64,000 nucleotides of DNA from Porifericola rhodea (GTDB lineage: Bacteria; Bacteroidota; Bacteroidia; Cytophagales; Cyclobacteriaceae). A program made the translations under genes and the position numbers. The notes beneath the pieces are model-generated. The model was not told where the DNA came from. It saw only the letters and a list, made by a program, of their open reading frames with translations, and did not search any database. The stretch lies in the NCBI RefSeq assembly GCF_030506305.1, contig NZ_CP119421.1, positions 2,806,501-2,870,500 on the forward strand, given 5' to 3'. Positions 41,959-52,756 of the stretch are shown here, in pieces (the first letter of the stretch is position 1; every line of letters starts with the position of its first letter).

Positions 41959-42519
41959 ATGGAAACGCTGGCGGAAGAATACCAGGACTTAAGCAAAAAG
42001 AATAGCGCATTGCGCAGATACAACAAACGTCTGCTTTTTTGGATGAAAATCCTGGGGCTGTTGTTTGTCTTATGCCTGAGCTATATTATTTATATAGAAT
42101 ACTTTCCTCCCTTCTTCGGGCGCTGGCCGGAGCTTAGCCAGAAATACGATAATCTACAGTTGGAACGCGAAGCGCTTCAGGAGGAAATAGACAGCCTGAA
42201 TCGAGTTAATAGTCTATTGGTAGAGCTATCTCCCTACTACACAGGAGTATTTTTTGAAGTACAGATTGGGGCATTTGAGCATTTTGACCTGGAAAAGTAC
42301 CGTGAAGGCCTGGCCAAGCTCAATATAGATTATAGCGGAGAGTTAGATCAGTACACATTGGGTAAATTTCGTGATCTGGATCTTGCCAAAGATTTTGTGA
42401 GAGACATCAGAAGAATGGGTATTAAAGATGCCTTTATTGTAGCCAAAATAGATGGAAAACGGGTAACGGTGAAGGAAGCACAGGAAGAAGCCCGGAGGCT
42501 TGGAGAGGCTAATAGCTAA
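41959..42519 (+). CDS. Membrane-anchored protein with coiled coil and SPOR-like domain
   Basis: 186 aa. A transmembrane helix near residues 27-47 (FWMKILGLLFVLCLSYIIYI) leaves the C-terminal region outside the cytoplasm. A coiled coil follows (about 58-88, YDNLQLEREALQEEIDSLN). The last third has the order strand-helix-strand-helix-strand expected for a SPOR fold: FFEVQIGAFEHFDLEKY, YTLGKFRDLDLAKDFVRDI, AFIVAKIDGKRV. SPOR domains bind denuded peptidoglycan at the division site. It is divergent from the trp leader with about 170 nt between. Assignment to SPOR is by pattern, not confirmed. Confidence 0.65.
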   Translation: METLAEEYQDLSKKNSALRRYNKRLLFWMKILGLLFVLCLSYIIYIEYFPPFFGRWPELSQKYDNLQLEREALQEEIDSLNRVNSLLVELSPYYTGVFFEVQIGAFEHFDLEKYREGLAKLNIDYSGELDQYTLGKFRDLDLAKDFVRDIRRMGIKDAFIVAKIDGKRVTVKEAQEEARRLGEANS

Positions 42520-42521
42520 GA

Positions 42522-42549
42522 AAAACCCAACTTGAGTCTGGAGGGTTTT
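42522..42549 (+). terminator. Weak terminator after the SPOR-like gene
   Basis: AAAACCC (42522-42528) pairs with GGGTTTT (42543-42549), 14-nt loop, only four T, 2 nt past the stop codon. Confidence 0.5.
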
Positions 42550-42959
42550 ACTAACCCCCTAAAAGACAGGTTTTGAGCCGTAATACTATCGCAACAATCC
42601 ACTGTTAACTCTGACATTCATCAGAGCCCCTCGCAAAAGCAAGGGGTGAGGCCCGGTTTTGAAAGTACACTGTCGCTCGGTATTTATCTAAGTGTTGGAG
42701 TTAGAAAACGAGTCCAGGACCCAAGCGGGTAATCTTAAATATTTTTGAAAGAACGTCTTACTGCTTTCTTACAAGAAAATGTCTAAGAAGGTTCACCACC
42801 ATTTAAAATTTTCTTGCTGCTGCAAATATACAAACATAAAAAGATTGAAAAGCAAGTAAGTCTACGAATCTCTGGGGAAGCTAAGCTCAAAAACTACATC
42901 TGAACTTTGAGGATATGCTATTGTAAAACTTTTAGGTAGTGAGCAGCTAAGCTTTTATG
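42550..42959. other. Unexplained noncoding region
   Basis: 410 nt with no credible ORF. The 42600-42740 part is more G+C rich than neighbouring spacers and has a hairpin CCCCTcGC-AAAA-GCaAGGGG (42627-42646). I tried to match tRNA, tmRNA, SRP and 6S patterns and found none. It may hold a small RNA or a decayed gene. Confidence 0.35.
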
Positions 42960-43193
42960 CTAATCATCGGAGCTAGGCGTATCTTCTGTCCTAAAAAAAC
43001 TGAACCCATACCTTACACCTAAGATGGAAGGAATTACCACCATAAAAGAGGACAATAGTGTAAAGTAAAAACTAATTTCTCCGGGATCAGATGAAGCGCC
43101 AGGCCAGCATGTCAGAAAAAAGGGTAGGCTAAGGAGCCAGAGGAGTAAGTTTTGCCAGGAGAAAATCTTGGTGTTTGGATGTTTACTGTGCAT
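42960..43193 (-). CDS. Small two-TM membrane protein, hypothetical
   Basis: 77 aa with two hydrophobic segments (residues about 14-32 and 44-66, the second FTLLSSFMVVIPSILGVRYG) and charged ends. No family recognised. The translation looks like a real membrane protein rather than random sequence, but its size and isolated position keep confidence modest. It is divergent from the alpha-2-macroglobulin gene, 406 nt away. Confidence 0.5.
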   Translation of the reverse strand: MHSKHPNTKIFSWQNLLLWLLSLPFFLTCWPGASSDPGEISFYFTLLSSFMVVIPSILGVRYGFSFFRTEDTPSSDD

Positions 43194-43599
43194 AAGGGCT
43201 CTTTCTATAGGGCGGAAATCTAATTGAGCTTGAGTATTACAAATGTAAGTATTTCGTGAGTTTTTTTCAAATATTCACACATTTTATTTGTGAATAAGAG
43301 TGCTAGGTTTTAAGTAATTTGCGTAGGTGTTTTTAGGCTTACTTAACTATAGCTATGTCGCAATCTAATAAGCTAGCTTAGCGTAAGGTTTTCCTTCATA
43401 TCATTATGCTTTCCGGCCTCTATATAGTATCCTTTCTTCAACTAAATTTCTATTTTTGACGCTTTATAGTTTATGCCAGACATTAGCTTGGTGCCTCCTT
43501 GCCAGTGCTGGTTTTAAGCTGTTCTTCTGTTTTTTATAATAATAATCATCCACTTATCATCAAGTAAAATTTAGGACATAGGGTATCGTTTACTAGATT
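43194..43599. other. AT-rich region upstream of the alpha-2-macroglobulin gene
   Basis: 406 nt, mostly A/T. It presumably carries the promoters of the small membrane gene and the macroglobulin gene. No consensus -7 element, hairpin or ORF was convincing. Confidence 0.4.
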
Positions 43600-46500
43600 A
43601 TGGATACAATCAGAGCTTTCCTTTCTCAACTGTTTAATCAGATTTCATATTGGCTAAGCAATACTTTCTCATCTGCCCAATACTGGTATCGGCAGGCCTC
43701 ATGGCGAGATAGAGGTATTGTAGGTGCTGGCTTGCTGTTAGTACTTAGCCTTTTGGTATGGGGGCTGTCTTTTTTTGGTGAGGATGATTTTAAAGGCACA
43801 AAAGAAATAGACCCTGCCTTCAATGCTTATATTTCTGCTTATACCGCAGGCATTATCTCCACAGAGTCTTCTATCCGTATTCAGTTTAACCGACCTTTGG
43901 CCGACTCTACCCAATTAGGCAAAGAAGTTAAAGAGACTTATTTTTCCTTTAACCCTTCCATCACTGGTAATACCTACTGGCTAGATAGAAGTACACTTGA
44001 GTTTATTCCTTCTCAAAAACTACTTTCCGGGCAAAAGTATCAGGTGAAATTTGCGCTACACGAGTTAGTAAACGTGCCCGATGCATTAGAAAGTTTTGAG
44101 TATGCCCTGCGAACTATGCAGCAAAACTATGAGCTGCAACTTAGTGGGCTCACTTATGAAGACAGAGAAGAGCTGGCTAAGCCAGTGCTGGAAGGTAGCC
44201 TGCTTACGGCTGATGTAGCAGATGCAGCAGCAATTGAAAAAATGTTGACAGCTCAGCAGGATGATAATCCTCTGGAAATTAGTTGGGAGCATAGTAGTCC
44301 GGTACACCGCTTTGTGATAAGAAATATCAGCCGCCTAAGTGGGGATGCCAGCATTAAGCTTGTGAGCAGAGGAGAGCCTATAGCTGTAGAAAAAAATACC
44401 GAAGAAGAGTTTTTCGTGCCTTCGCTAAACACCTTTACACTAATTGGTCATCAGGTGATAGAAGAGCCTGAGCAATATGTAGAATTGCGTTTTTCTGACC
44501 CCCTACAGGAGAACCAGAACCTTGAGGGACTAATTCAGGTGCGGCAGGCAGGTAAGGAGACACCCCGGCTGATTGTAGATAACAACATTCTTCGTGTATA
44601 CCCTCAGAGCGCTATGGAAGGGGGTACTTCGGTAGTCATTAATGAAGGGGTTAAAAATATTCGGGGAGAGCGCCTGGCACAAAGCACCGAAGTAGATGTA
44701 GAGTTTGAGCCTATCAAACCAGCGCTTCGTTTTGTTAACAAGGGGATCATACTGCCTTCTACTGATGGTATGATGCTTCCTTTTGAGGCTGTAAGCCTGA
44801 AAGAAATTGATGTTACTATTATTAAGGTTTTTGAGGATAATTTGAATCAGTTTTTTCAGCTTAACCAATATGATGGTCAACAGGAAATCCGACGTGTGGC
44901 TCGTCCGGTAGCTCAGAAAAGAGTGCCTCTCAATGCATCTGGAGCTACAGACCTGAGCCGCTGGAACCGCTTTACCTTAGATTTGTCTGAAATTATAGAG
45001 ACTGACCCCGGAGCATTGTATCAGGTAGTCTTAAGTTTTCGTCAGAGCCAGTCAGTTTACAGCTGTGGTGCAGCGCAGCAGCCCGAAGACAGTGAGCTTA
45101 CGGCCTACGATATAGCTCAGGATTGGGATGATCCCTCTAAAGTTTATTGGGATGCCTACAACCAGTACTACTATGCTCCAAATTACAATTGGGAGGAGCG
45201 TGACAACCCCTGCTCACCTTCTTACTATGGTTTTCGCAGAAGCGCACAAACTAACTTACTGGCATCTGACCTGGGGATGATAGCCAAACGTGGCGAGCAC
45301 GGACAACTTTATATATCAGTGAATGATTTACGTACGTCAGAGCCTTTATCGGGTGTGGATGTGAGCCTGTACGATTTTCAGCAGCGCCTAATTGCTGAGG
45401 AGTCTACAGATGGAGATGGTGAAATCCTTATTTCCAGTACACAGAGACCTTATTTGTTAATCGCTTCTGATGGTGATCAGCGTGCCTATCTGAGGGTGGA
45501 TGATGGCAGTTCTTTGCCCCTAAGCAATTTTGAAGTTGCCGGACAGGAAGTTCAAAATGGTCTGAAAGGTTTTATCTATGGTGATCGTGGTGTGTGGCGC
45601 CCCGGAGACTCACTGCATATTAATTTTGTGCTGGAGGATAAAGCCCGCTCGCTGCCGCCCAGCCATCCGGTAGTGTTTGAACTTCAGAACCCACGAGGGC
45701 AGGTAGTACAGCGTTTGGTAAGAACCGAAGCCGTAGGGAATATCTATAACTTTAGTACTGCTACCGAGCCCGATGCTATTACGGGTAGCTGGTCGGCACA
45801 GGTGCAGGTAGGGGGTACCACATTTAATAAAAGGCTGCGCATAGAAACCGTGAGACCCAACCGCCTCAAAATTGATCTGGATTTTCGTGCCGATCGTTTT
45901 GTAGCGCGCAACCAGAAACCTACTGCCTTTCTGGGTGTAAGCTGGTTGAGCGGAGCTACTGCCCGAAACCTAAGGGTAGAAACAGAAATGCTACTAAGCC
46001 CTGCCCGTACTACATTTGAAGATTATCCGCAATTTACTTTCGAGGATCAGGCAAGAGATTTTAGTGCTGAACGTCGTGAGGTGTACGACAGCAGAGTAGA
46101 TCAGAATGGCAATGCGGAATTTAACATAGACCTGAGTCTGGAACAGGAAGTGCCCGGAGTGCTCAATGCTACGTTTGTTACCAAAGCATATGAAGAAGGA
46201 GGTAATTTTAGCATAGACAGGTTCAGCCTGCCTTATTACCCTTATTCGTCCTTTATTGGTTTAAATGTACCTCAGGGAGAAGGTATGGGGGGGGCTCTGC
46301 ATACTGGTAAAAGCCATCAGGTAGAGTTAGTAGCCGTAAATGAACGTGGAGATTTAGTCAGAAATCGTGAAGTAGAGCTATCACTGTACAAATTAGACTG
46401 GCGCTGGTGGTGGGAGCAATCGGCTGACTACATTGCCAATTATGTAGGCAATGAGTACCGTGAACCAGTACTTAAAGAAACGCTAAATCTGGGTAATGGA

Positions 46501-49272
46501 AAAAGTAAATGGAGCTTTAGTGTTAATGATGAGGCCTGGGGGCGCTACTACCTGCGCAGCTGCGATACCGAATCTGGGCATTGTAGTGGAGAAATTATAT
46601 ACCTGGACTGGCCAGATTATGCTGGGCGTGATGGACGAGATGCTCCTCAGGCAGCTGCCATGCTTAGCTTCTCGGCCGATAAAGAAAGTTACGAAGTAGG
46701 AGAAGAAGCGCTGATCAGCATTCCTGCTAAAGGTGAAGGTCGGGCACTCATTAGTATAGAGAATGGAACAGAAGTATTAGAAACGTATTGGGTAGAAGTG
46801 GAAGATGAGGGAGAAACAACTTTTGAGCTGGAGATTACTGAAGAGATGACGCCCAATATTTATGTACATGCTACGCTGCTTCAGCCTCATGCCCAAACAT
46901 CTAATGACCTGCCTATCCGCATGTACGGCATTATTCCACTGGAGGTAAGCAATCCAGAAACACATCTGGAACCGCTCATCAGCATGCCGGAAAAACTTGA
47001 GCCGGAGAAAGAAGTAGTGATAAGTGTAGCGGAGGCTCAGGAAAAGCCTATGGCATATACCATTGCAATGGTTGACGAGGGTCTTCTGGATATTACTAAT
47101 TTTGAAACCCCCAGGCCCCATGACTACTTCTATGCTCATGAAGCTCTGGGAGTAAAAACCTGGGATATGTACGATTACGTAATAGGGGCTTATGGTGGAG
47201 AGTTGGAACGTATTCTGGCTATTGGCGGTGATGAAGCAGCCAAGATGGAAGGAAGCCGCCGTGCCAATCGTTTTACGCCTGTAGTTAAGTTCTTAGGACC
47301 TTTCTTTTTAGAAGAAGGAGACGAAAATGTACATACCATCAAAATGCCTAATTATGTAGGTTCTGTACGGACTATGGTAGTAGCCGCGCACGAGGGAGCA
47401 TACGGACAGGCAGAAAAAACAACGCCGGTAAGCAAACCTTTAATGGTACTAGGTACACTGCCCAGAGCGCTAAGCCCCGGTGAGTCACTTAAGCTGCCAG
47501 TAAATATTTTCGCAATGGATAATTCCGTAAAAAGTGTCAGAGTAAGCGTAAGTACTGGTGAGCTTCTGACCCTGAGAGGGCAACGTTCAGAAGAAATGTT
47601 TTTCCCAAACCCAGGCGACCGTCTGGTAGATTTCGGGCTGGAGGTAGCCAACAGGGCAGGTATTGGCAAAGTAGAAATTAATGCTGCTGCCGGGCCTGTA
47701 CGTGCTGACTATAATGTTGAACTGGATGTACGGAACCCCAATCCGCAAATGACAGAAGCTATCAGTAGTATAGTCAGTAGCGGAAGCAGCTGGGAGACAG
47801 ATTTTGATATCATAGGAATGCCGGGTACCAACGAGGCTATAATTGAGCTATCTGATATTCCACCGCTTAACCTTGGCAAACGTTTAGAGTACCTGATCAG
47901 CTATCCTCACGGCTGTGTAGAACAAACGGTGTCGGCCGCTTTTCCGCAGTTGTATTTGGCAAATATACAGAAGCTTAATGAGCAGGATAAAAAAAGAGTA
48001 GAGCAGAATATCAATCAGGCCATCAAACGCCTAGGTGCTTTCCGTACCAATGAAGGAGCCTTTGCCTACTGGCCAGGCTCTAATGATGCCGATGAGTGGA
48101 GTACCAGTTATGCCGGACACTTTCTGTTAGAAGCACAGCAAAAGGGGTATTTTGTGCCACCTGGCTTGCTCCAATCCTGGATAAGTTTTCAGCGGAGAAG
48201 AGCAGGACAATGGGGAAGAAGCCAGCAGTACACACGCGAAGATTTGGTGCAGGCTTATCGTTTATATACACTGGCACTGGCTGGAGAAGAAGAGCAGGGA
48301 GCTATGAACCGTATGCGTGAGCTCAGTGATGTTTCCGTGTCAGCAAAATGGAGGCTGGCCGCTGCCTATGCGTTGCTGGAGCAGCAGGAGGTGGCACAGG
48401 AGATGATTTCAGGCCTAAACAGTCAGGTAGATGCCTATACCGAAACCTATGGTACTTATGGCTCTGCTCTGCGTGATGAAGCTATGATACTGGAAACTTT
48501 AGCTTTAATGGATGTTCAGGAAAAAGGGCTTACCTTGTTCCGCCGTATTTCTTCTGCTCTTAGTGATGACACTCGTTGGATGAGTACCCAAACCACCGCT
48601 TTTGCTCTGATCGCCAGCAGCAAATTTGCTGAAAATATGCAGTTGGGAGAAGGAGTAAATGCAAACTTAACTATAGATGGGCAGCCCCAGGTTAATCTAC
48701 AGTCTGAACTTTCGGTAATGCAGCGGAAGATAGAACTTAATGGCAAAAGTGCTCACCAGATAAAAGTAGTAAACCAGGGAGAAGGTGAGCTTTATGCACG
48801 TGTCATTCTTAAAGGTAAGCCAGCGCTGGGCGAGGAGAAAACGACTTCTAATGCGCTCCAGATGAATGTTGTCTACAAAGGTGTGAATGGAGAACTTATT
48901 GATATCAAAAATTTGAAACAGGGAACAGACTTTGTAGCCGAAGTGATGGTGCATAACCCTGGAACGCAGGGAGAAATTCAGCAGATCGCTCTTTCCCATA
49001 TGGTGCCTTCCGGTTGGGAGATCTTGAATACGCGCTTGCTCAATGTTGAGCAGTTTAACGAGCAATCAAGCTTTGATTATCAGGATATTCGTGATGACCG
49101 GGTACATACCTATTTTGGTCTTGCAGCAGGCGAGCGCAAAACGTTCAGGCTCATGCTAAATGCCAGCTATGTGGGGCGCTTTTATCAACCGGCGGTTTAT
49201 GCAGAAGCCATGTACGACAACACTGTCAACGCTTCGCTGGAGGGGCAGTGGGTAGAAGTTACAGAGCCATAA
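43600..49272 (+). CDS. Bacterial alpha-2-macroglobulin (thioester protease trap)
   Basis: 1890 aa, tethered to the inner membrane by a single helix (about residues 38-58, IVGAGLLLVLSLLVWGL) with the rest in the periplasm. The order of domains is MG1-like and beta-rich modules, then the bait region, then the thioester domain. The reactive thioester motif is Cys-Val-Glu-Gln (Cys1439, in YPHGCVEQT), followed by the helical barrel and a C-terminal receptor-like domain. Such proteins trap or covalently capture attacking proteases. In many bacteria the gene neighbours pbpC; here it does not. The Cys of the motif is present, so the thioester form is predicted. A 3' terminator follows. Confidence 0.94.
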   Translation: MDTIRAFLSQLFNQISYWLSNTFSSAQYWYRQASWRDRGIVGAGLLLVLSLLVWGLSFFGEDDFKGTKEIDPAFNAYISAYTAGIISTESSIRIQFNRPLADSTQLGKEVKETYFSFNPSITGNTYWLDRSTLEFIPSQKLLSGQKYQVKFALHELVNVPDALESFEYALRTMQQNYELQLSGLTYEDREELAKPVLEGSLLTADVADAAAIEKMLTAQQDDNPLEISWEHSSPVHRFVIRNISRLSGDASIKLVSRGEPIAVEKNTEEEFFVPSLNTFTLIGHQVIEEPEQYVELRFSDPLQENQNLEGLIQVRQAGKETPRLIVDNNILRVYPQSAMEGGTSVVINEGVKNIRGERLAQSTEVDVEFEPIKPALRFVNKGIILPSTDGMMLPFEAVSLKEIDVTIIKVFEDNLNQFFQLNQYDGQQEIRRVARPVAQKRVPLNASGATDLSRWNRFTLDLSEIIETDPGALYQVVLSFRQSQSVYSCGAAQQPEDSELTAYDIAQDWDDPSKVYWDAYNQYYYAPNYNWEERDNPCSPSYYGFRRSAQTNLLASDLGMIAKRGEHGQLYISVNDLRTSEPLSGVDVSLYDFQQRLIAEESTDGDGEILISSTQRPYLLIASDGDQRAYLRVDDGSSLPLSNFEVAGQEVQNGLKGFIYGDRGVWRPGDSLHINFVLEDKARSLPPSHPVVFELQNPRGQVVQRLVRTEAVGNIYNFSTATEPDAITGSWSAQVQVGGTTFNKRLRIETVRPNRLKIDLDFRADRFVARNQKPTAFLGVSWLSGATARNLRVETEMLLSPARTTFEDYPQFTFEDQARDFSAERREVYDSRVDQNGNAEFNIDLSLEQEVPGVLNATFVTKAYEEGGNFSIDRFSLPYYPYSSFIGLNVPQGEGMGGALHTGKSHQVELVAVNERGDLVRNREVELSLYKLDWRWWWEQSADYIANYVGNEYREPVLKETLNLGNGKSKWSFSVNDEAWGRYYLRSCDTESGHCSGEIIYLDWPDYAGRDGRDAPQAAAMLSFSADKESYEVGEEALISIPAKGEGRALISIENGTEVLETYWVEVEDEGETTFELEITEEMTPNIYVHATLLQPHAQTSNDLPIRMYGIIPLEVSNPETHLEPLISMPEKLEPEKEVVISVAEAQEKPMAYTIAMVDEGLLDITNFETPRPHDYFYAHEALGVKTWDMYDYVIGAYGGELERILAIGGDEAAKMEGSRRANRFTPVVKFLGPFFLEEGDENVHTIKMPNYVGSVRTMVVAAHEGAYGQAEKTTPVSKPLMVLGTLPRALSPGESLKLPVNIFAMDNSVKSVRVSVSTGELLTLRGQRSEEMFFPNPGDRLVDFGLEVANRAGIGKVEINAAAGPVRADYNVELDVRNPNPQMTEAISSIVSSGSSWETDFDIIGMPGTNEAIIELSDIPPLNLGKRLEYLISYPHGCVEQTVSAAFPQLYLANIQKLNEQDKKRVEQNINQAIKRLGAFRTNEGAFAYWPGSNDADEWSTSYAGHFLLEAQQKGYFVPPGLLQSWISFQRRRAGQWGRSQQYTREDLVQAYRLYTLALAGEEEQGAMNRMRELSDVSVSAKWRLAAAYALLEQQEVAQEMISGLNSQVDAYTETYGTYGSALRDEAMILETLALMDVQEKGLTLFRRISSALSDDTRWMSTQTTAFALIASSKFAENMQLGEGVNANLTIDGQPQVNLQSELSVMQRKIELNGKSAHQIKVVNQGEGELYARVILKGKPALGEEKTTSNALQMNVVYKGVNGELIDIKNLKQGTDFVAEVMVHNPGTQGEIQQIALSHMVPSGWEILNTRLLNVEQFNEQSSFDYQDIRDDRVHTYFGLAAGERKTFRLMLNASYVGRFYQPAVYAEAMYDNTVNASLEGQWVEVTEP

Positions 49273-49293
49273 AAATAAATATGAAAGGTAAAA

Positions 49294-49329
49294 AAAAAGC
49301 GGTTCTGCTTGGGGCAGATACCGCTTTTT
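49294..49329. terminator. Long bidirectional terminator hairpin
   Basis: Outer stem AAAAGCGGT / ACCGCTTTT (49295-49303, 49320-49328), inner stem TCTGC / GCAGA, TTGGG loop, with flanking A and T tracts. It serves the macroglobulin gene and the converging lipoprotein gene. Confidence 0.88.
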
Positions 49330-49346
49330 GTCTGATGGGCTGTATA

Positions 49347-49883
49347 CTAAATTCCTAAGATCTTGGCATTTACATTAAACACAGTATGAATATCTATAGT
49401 ATGGTCTGATTTTAATGCTTCATCAGTAACCACTTCTGTCATTAGCGTAAACTCATCCTTTTTAATGTACTCTTTCAGGTCAACTTGCGCTGTTTCCAGG
49501 CTTAGCGTAGAGCCTACCACACTGGATACATCATCATGCCAGGCAATTTTTTCTTTAGGAAGGCCTTCAGCTTCTATGTAAATATCTATTGTTTTCAAGA
49601 AACTAAAGTCTTCACCATCAGGGCTGGAGATTGTCAGTTCCAGTTCATCAAGTGTAATTTCTTCTATCAGGTCTTTGCGGGTATCATTAATCGCAAACTT
49701 AGACTCAGAGTTAGTTTTAACATCGGGAGTAAATAGATCTACGGGTAGGTTAAGGCCAGTGCTGGAGGGAATGACTACCGAAGAATCATAATCCATTTTG
49801 AACTGGGTAAACTCATCAAGTTTTTCACAAGCTACAATACCTACACAAAGTAGTAGTAAGGCAATCAGGCTATTTTTCATCAT
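49347..49883 (-). CDS. Lipoprotein of unknown function
   Basis: 178 aa. A signal peptide ends IVAC (Cys19), followed by EKLDEFTQFKMDY. The mature part has a mixed beta/alpha composition: acidic strands, a hydrophobic segment FSFLKTIDIYIEAEG, and a C-terminal HTVFNVNAKILGI. It resembles other unclassified Bacteroidota lipoproteins but matches no family I can name. Two consecutive Met codons at the start make the exact first residue uncertain. It is convergent with the macroglobulin gene. Confidence 0.7.
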   Translation of the reverse strand: MMKNSLIALLLLCVGIVACEKLDEFTQFKMDYDSSVVIPSSTGLNLPVDLFTPDVKTNSESKFAINDTRKDLIEEITLDELELTISSPDGEDFSFLKTIDIYIEAEGLPKEKIAWHDDVSSVVGSTLSLETAQVDLKEYIKKDEFTLMTEVVTDEALKSDHTIDIHTVFNVNAKILGI

Positions 49884-50007
49884 GTGTATCTATTTTTACC
49901 TGAACCATAACAAAAGCTATGCAAGGCATAAATACACAGGTGTTTACTACAGACTAGAACATGTAGGAAAAGTAGCAGTAATTGTTATTTTTTTATCGGA
50001 AATGAAT

Positions 50008-50038
50008 AAAAAAAGGGAACCTGAGCAGATTCCCTTTT
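50008..50038 (-). terminator. Terminator downstream of valS
   Basis: On the minus strand AAAAGGGAA / TTCCCTTTT (50038-50030 with 50019-50011), followed by further T (complement of 50010-50008). It lies 22 nt past the valS stop. Confidence 0.85.
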
Positions 50039-50059
50039 CTAATGATAATAAATTGAAAA

Positions 50060-52714
50060 CTATAGCGCAGCAAGTTGTTCTTCAATAGCCTTAATTTTGG
50101 CTTCTGCATCAGCTTGCTTTTTACGTTCCATAGCTACGACCTTTTCTGGGGCGTTCTGTACAAAGCGTTCGTTGCTCAACTTCTTGTTTACTGAGGTTAA
50201 GAAACCTTTGTTGTACTCCAGTTCTTTTTCCAGTCTTTCTTTCTCCTGACTGCTGTCTACAGCCTCACCCAACGGAACAAAGCACTCATTAGGTTTGCCT
50301 TGAGGCGTATTCACCATAAAGCTGGCTGCACCCTCTATTTTATCTTGGGTAAATGTGATACTTTCTACGTTTGCAAGTTTCTGTATGATACTTCCAAACT
50401 GATCAAAAATATCCTGAGAATCGGTACGAACGTTAAGCTCCAAAGTATTTTTATTAGCAATACCTCGGCTATTTCTCACATTTCTGATGTTTGTAATAAT
50501 GTCTATAGCCACCTGACCATTACCCAGTAGCGATAGGTCTGCCTGTTTACGTGCTTCGCTGTTATCTGCTGTAGGCCATGCGGCAACAATCAGGTAATCA
50601 TCCTCATCACGTTCTTTAATCTCATGCCAGATCTCTTCTGTCAGGAATGGCATAAAAGGATGAAGGACCCGCATCAGGTCTTCAAAGAAAGTAATAGTAG
50701 CCTCGTAGGTTAGCTGGTCTATCTGCTTGGCCTCTGGCTTAATCATTTCCAGATACCATGAGCAGAAGTCATTCCACATCAGCTTATACAGCGCTTTTAG
50801 GGCATCGGAGATACGGAATTTTGAAAAATGGTCTTCTACCGTAATCAGCGTCTGATTAAAGTTGGCGGCAAACCAGGCAATTGCCGTACGGTTTTGCTCA
50901 TTAGGCTTTGTGTCTTTTACTTCCCACCCCTTCACCAAACGGAATGCGTTCCAGATTTTGTTTGCGAAGTTTCTACCCTGCTCACATAGTTTAACATCAA
51001 ACGGTAAGTCATTTCCGGCAGGGGAACTAAACAGCATACCAGTTCTTACTCCATCTGCCCCATACTCTTTAATTAGTTCCAGAGGATCTGGAGAGTTGCC
51101 GAGCGACTTAGACATTTTACGTCCAAGCTTGTCTCTTACAATACCCGTAAGGTATACGTTTTTAAAGGGCTTTTCCTGACGGTACTCATATCCATTAATA
51201 ATCATACGGGCTACCCAGAAGAACAGAATTTCAGGGGCGGTAACCAGATCATTAGTGGGGTAGTAGTATTGTATGTCTTTGTTATCAGGTTCCAAAATTC
51301 CGTTAAAGACAGTAATAGGCCAGAGGCCGGAAGAGAACCAGGTGTCTAGTACGTCTTCTTCCTGACGAAGGTCTTCTGCTGTTAGCTTTGCATTACCACT
51401 TTTCTCGCGAGCCATTTCCAGTGCTTTTTCAGCAGTTTCAGCTACTACAAATTCGCCGTTTGGCAAGTAGTAGGCTGGAATACGCTGGCCCCACCATAGT
51501 TGACGAGAGATACACCAGTCACGTACGTTTTCCATCCAGGAGCGGTACATGTTCTTAAACTTGGGAGGGTGTAACTGTACATTATCATTAAGGACGTTTT
51601 CCAGGGCGGGCTTAGTGAGTTCTTCCATGGAAACAAACCATTGCTCTGATAGACGAGGCTCCACAACAGCATCTGTTCTTTCTGAGAAGCCTACGCTATT
51701 TTTGTAGTCTTCTTCCTTCTCTAGTAAGCCCAGCTTATCCAGTTCTTTGGCAATCTTCTTTCTCACTACAAAACGATCCTCCCCCACAAAAAACTGCGCA
51801 GCTTCGCTCATCGTCCCATCATCATTCATCACATCCAGCGTTTCCAGTTTATGCTTCATACCCAGCTCGTAGTCATTAGGGTCATGGGCAGGAGTTACTT
51901 TTAGGCAGCCGGTTCCAAACTCCATACTCACGTACTCATCTTCAATGACTGGTACGGCACGGTTTACTAAAGGAACAATAACCTTTTTGCCTTTGAGGTG
52001 TGTGTAGCGTTTATCTTCAGGGTTAATACAAACGGCAGTATCTCCCAGAATGGTCTCCGGGCGAGTAGTGGCTATAGTTACATACTTGTCCTCACCCTCA
52101 ATTTTATACTTTACATAGTAAAGCTTAGAGTTTACATCTTTATGAATTACCTCATCATCTGCCAGAGCTGTTTTGCCCTGAGGGTCCCAGTTGATCATGC
52201 GGTAGCCTCGGTAGATGTAGCCCTTATTATATAGATCAACAAAAACCTTAATTACTGAGGCGGACATATGGTCCTCCATGGTAAAGCGCGTACGATCCCA
52301 GTCGCAGGAAGCTCCCAGTTTTTTGAGCTGCTCCAGAATGATACCTCCATACTTCTCCTTCCACTCCCAGGCATACTTTAAAAACTCCTCGCGAGAGATA
52401 TCGCTCTTCTTAATTCCGCGCTCTTTAAGCATGGCCACTACTTTAGCTTCAGTAGCAATAGAGGCATGGTCTGTACCGGGTACCCAGCAGGCTTCTTTGC
52501 CCTCCATACGAGCTTTACGGGTAAGTACATCCTGTATAGTGTTGTTGAGCATGTGGCCCATGTGTAATACCCCGGTAACATTTGGCGGAGGTATAACAAT
52601 AGTATATGGCTCTTTGTCAGGGTTAGGCTCAGAGTGAAAGTATTTCTTATCCAACCACTGCTGATACCACTTATCTTCTACTTCTTGTGGATTATATTTG
52701 CTAGAGAGCGCCAT
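50060..52714 (-). CDS. valS: Valyl-tRNA synthetase
   Basis: Charges tRNA-Val; class I synthetase. 884 aa (usual 860-960). The HIGH-type motif is HMGH (residues 51-54, in [11 protein letters not shown]) and the KMSKS motif is at about residues 533-537. The CP1 editing domain is present ([14 protein letters not shown]). The anticodon-binding helical domain is followed by a C-terminal Lys/Glu-rich coiled-coil tRNA arm (ending [15 protein letters not shown]). Divergent from the response regulator gene. Confidence 0.98.
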   Translation of the reverse strand: MALSSKYNPQEVEDKWYQQWLDKKYFHSEPNPDKEPYTIVIPPPNVTGVLHMGHMLNNTIQDVLTRKARMEGKEACWVPGTDHASIATEAKVVAMLKERGIKKSDISREEFLKYAWEWKEKYGGIILEQLKKLGASCDWDRTRFTMEDHMSASVIKVFVDLYNKGYIYRGYRMINWDPQGKTALADDEVIHKDVNSKLYYVKYKIEGEDKYVTIATTRPETILGDTAVCINPEDKRYTHLKGKKVIVPLVNRAVPVIEDEYVSMEFGTGCLKVTPAHDPNDYELGMKHKLETLDVMNDDGTMSEAAQFFVGEDRFVVRKKIAKELDKLGLLEKEEDYKNSVGFSERTDAVVEPRLSEQWFVSMEELTKPALENVLNDNVQLHPPKFKNMYRSWMENVRDWCISRQLWWGQRIPAYYLPNGEFVVAETAEKALEMAREKSGNAKLTAEDLRQEEDVLDTWFSSGLWPITVFNGILEPDNKDIQYYYPTNDLVTAPEILFFWVARMIINGYEYRQEKPFKNVYLTGIVRDKLGRKMSKSLGNSPDPLELIKEYGADGVRTGMLFSSPAGNDLPFDVKLCEQGRNFANKIWNAFRLVKGWEVKDTKPNEQNRTAIAWFAANFNQTLITVEDHFSKFRISDALKALYKLMWNDFCSWYLEMIKPEAKQIDQLTYEATITFFEDLMRVLHPFMPFLTEEIWHEIKERDEDDYLIVAAWPTADNSEARKQADLSLLGNGQVAIDIITNIRNVRNSRGIANKNTLELNVRTDSQDIFDQFGSIIQKLANVESITFTQDKIEGAASFMVNTPQGKPNECFVPLGEAVDSSQEKERLEKELEYNKGFLTSVNKKLSNERFVQNAPEKVVAMERKKQADAEAKIKAIEEQLAAL

Positions 52715-52748
52715 GAGTATATTTGTTCTGTTGATTTTAATGCTTCCG

Positions 52749-52756
52749 CAAAGATA
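52749..52756 (-). promoter_or_regulatory. Candidate -7 element of valS
   Basis: TATCTTTG on the minus strand matches TAnnTTTG, 34 nt before the valS ATG. No clear -33 element is seen. Confidence 0.4.

Noticed and set aside
42600-42750. tRNA, tmRNA, SRP or 6S RNA gene
   Set aside because: No T-loop or acceptor pairing, no SRP loop motif and no tag-peptide ORF could be found.
48096-48320. Alternative-frame ORFs inside the alpha-2-macroglobulin gene
   Set aside because: They lie wholly in a well-supported coding frame and their translations show no domain.
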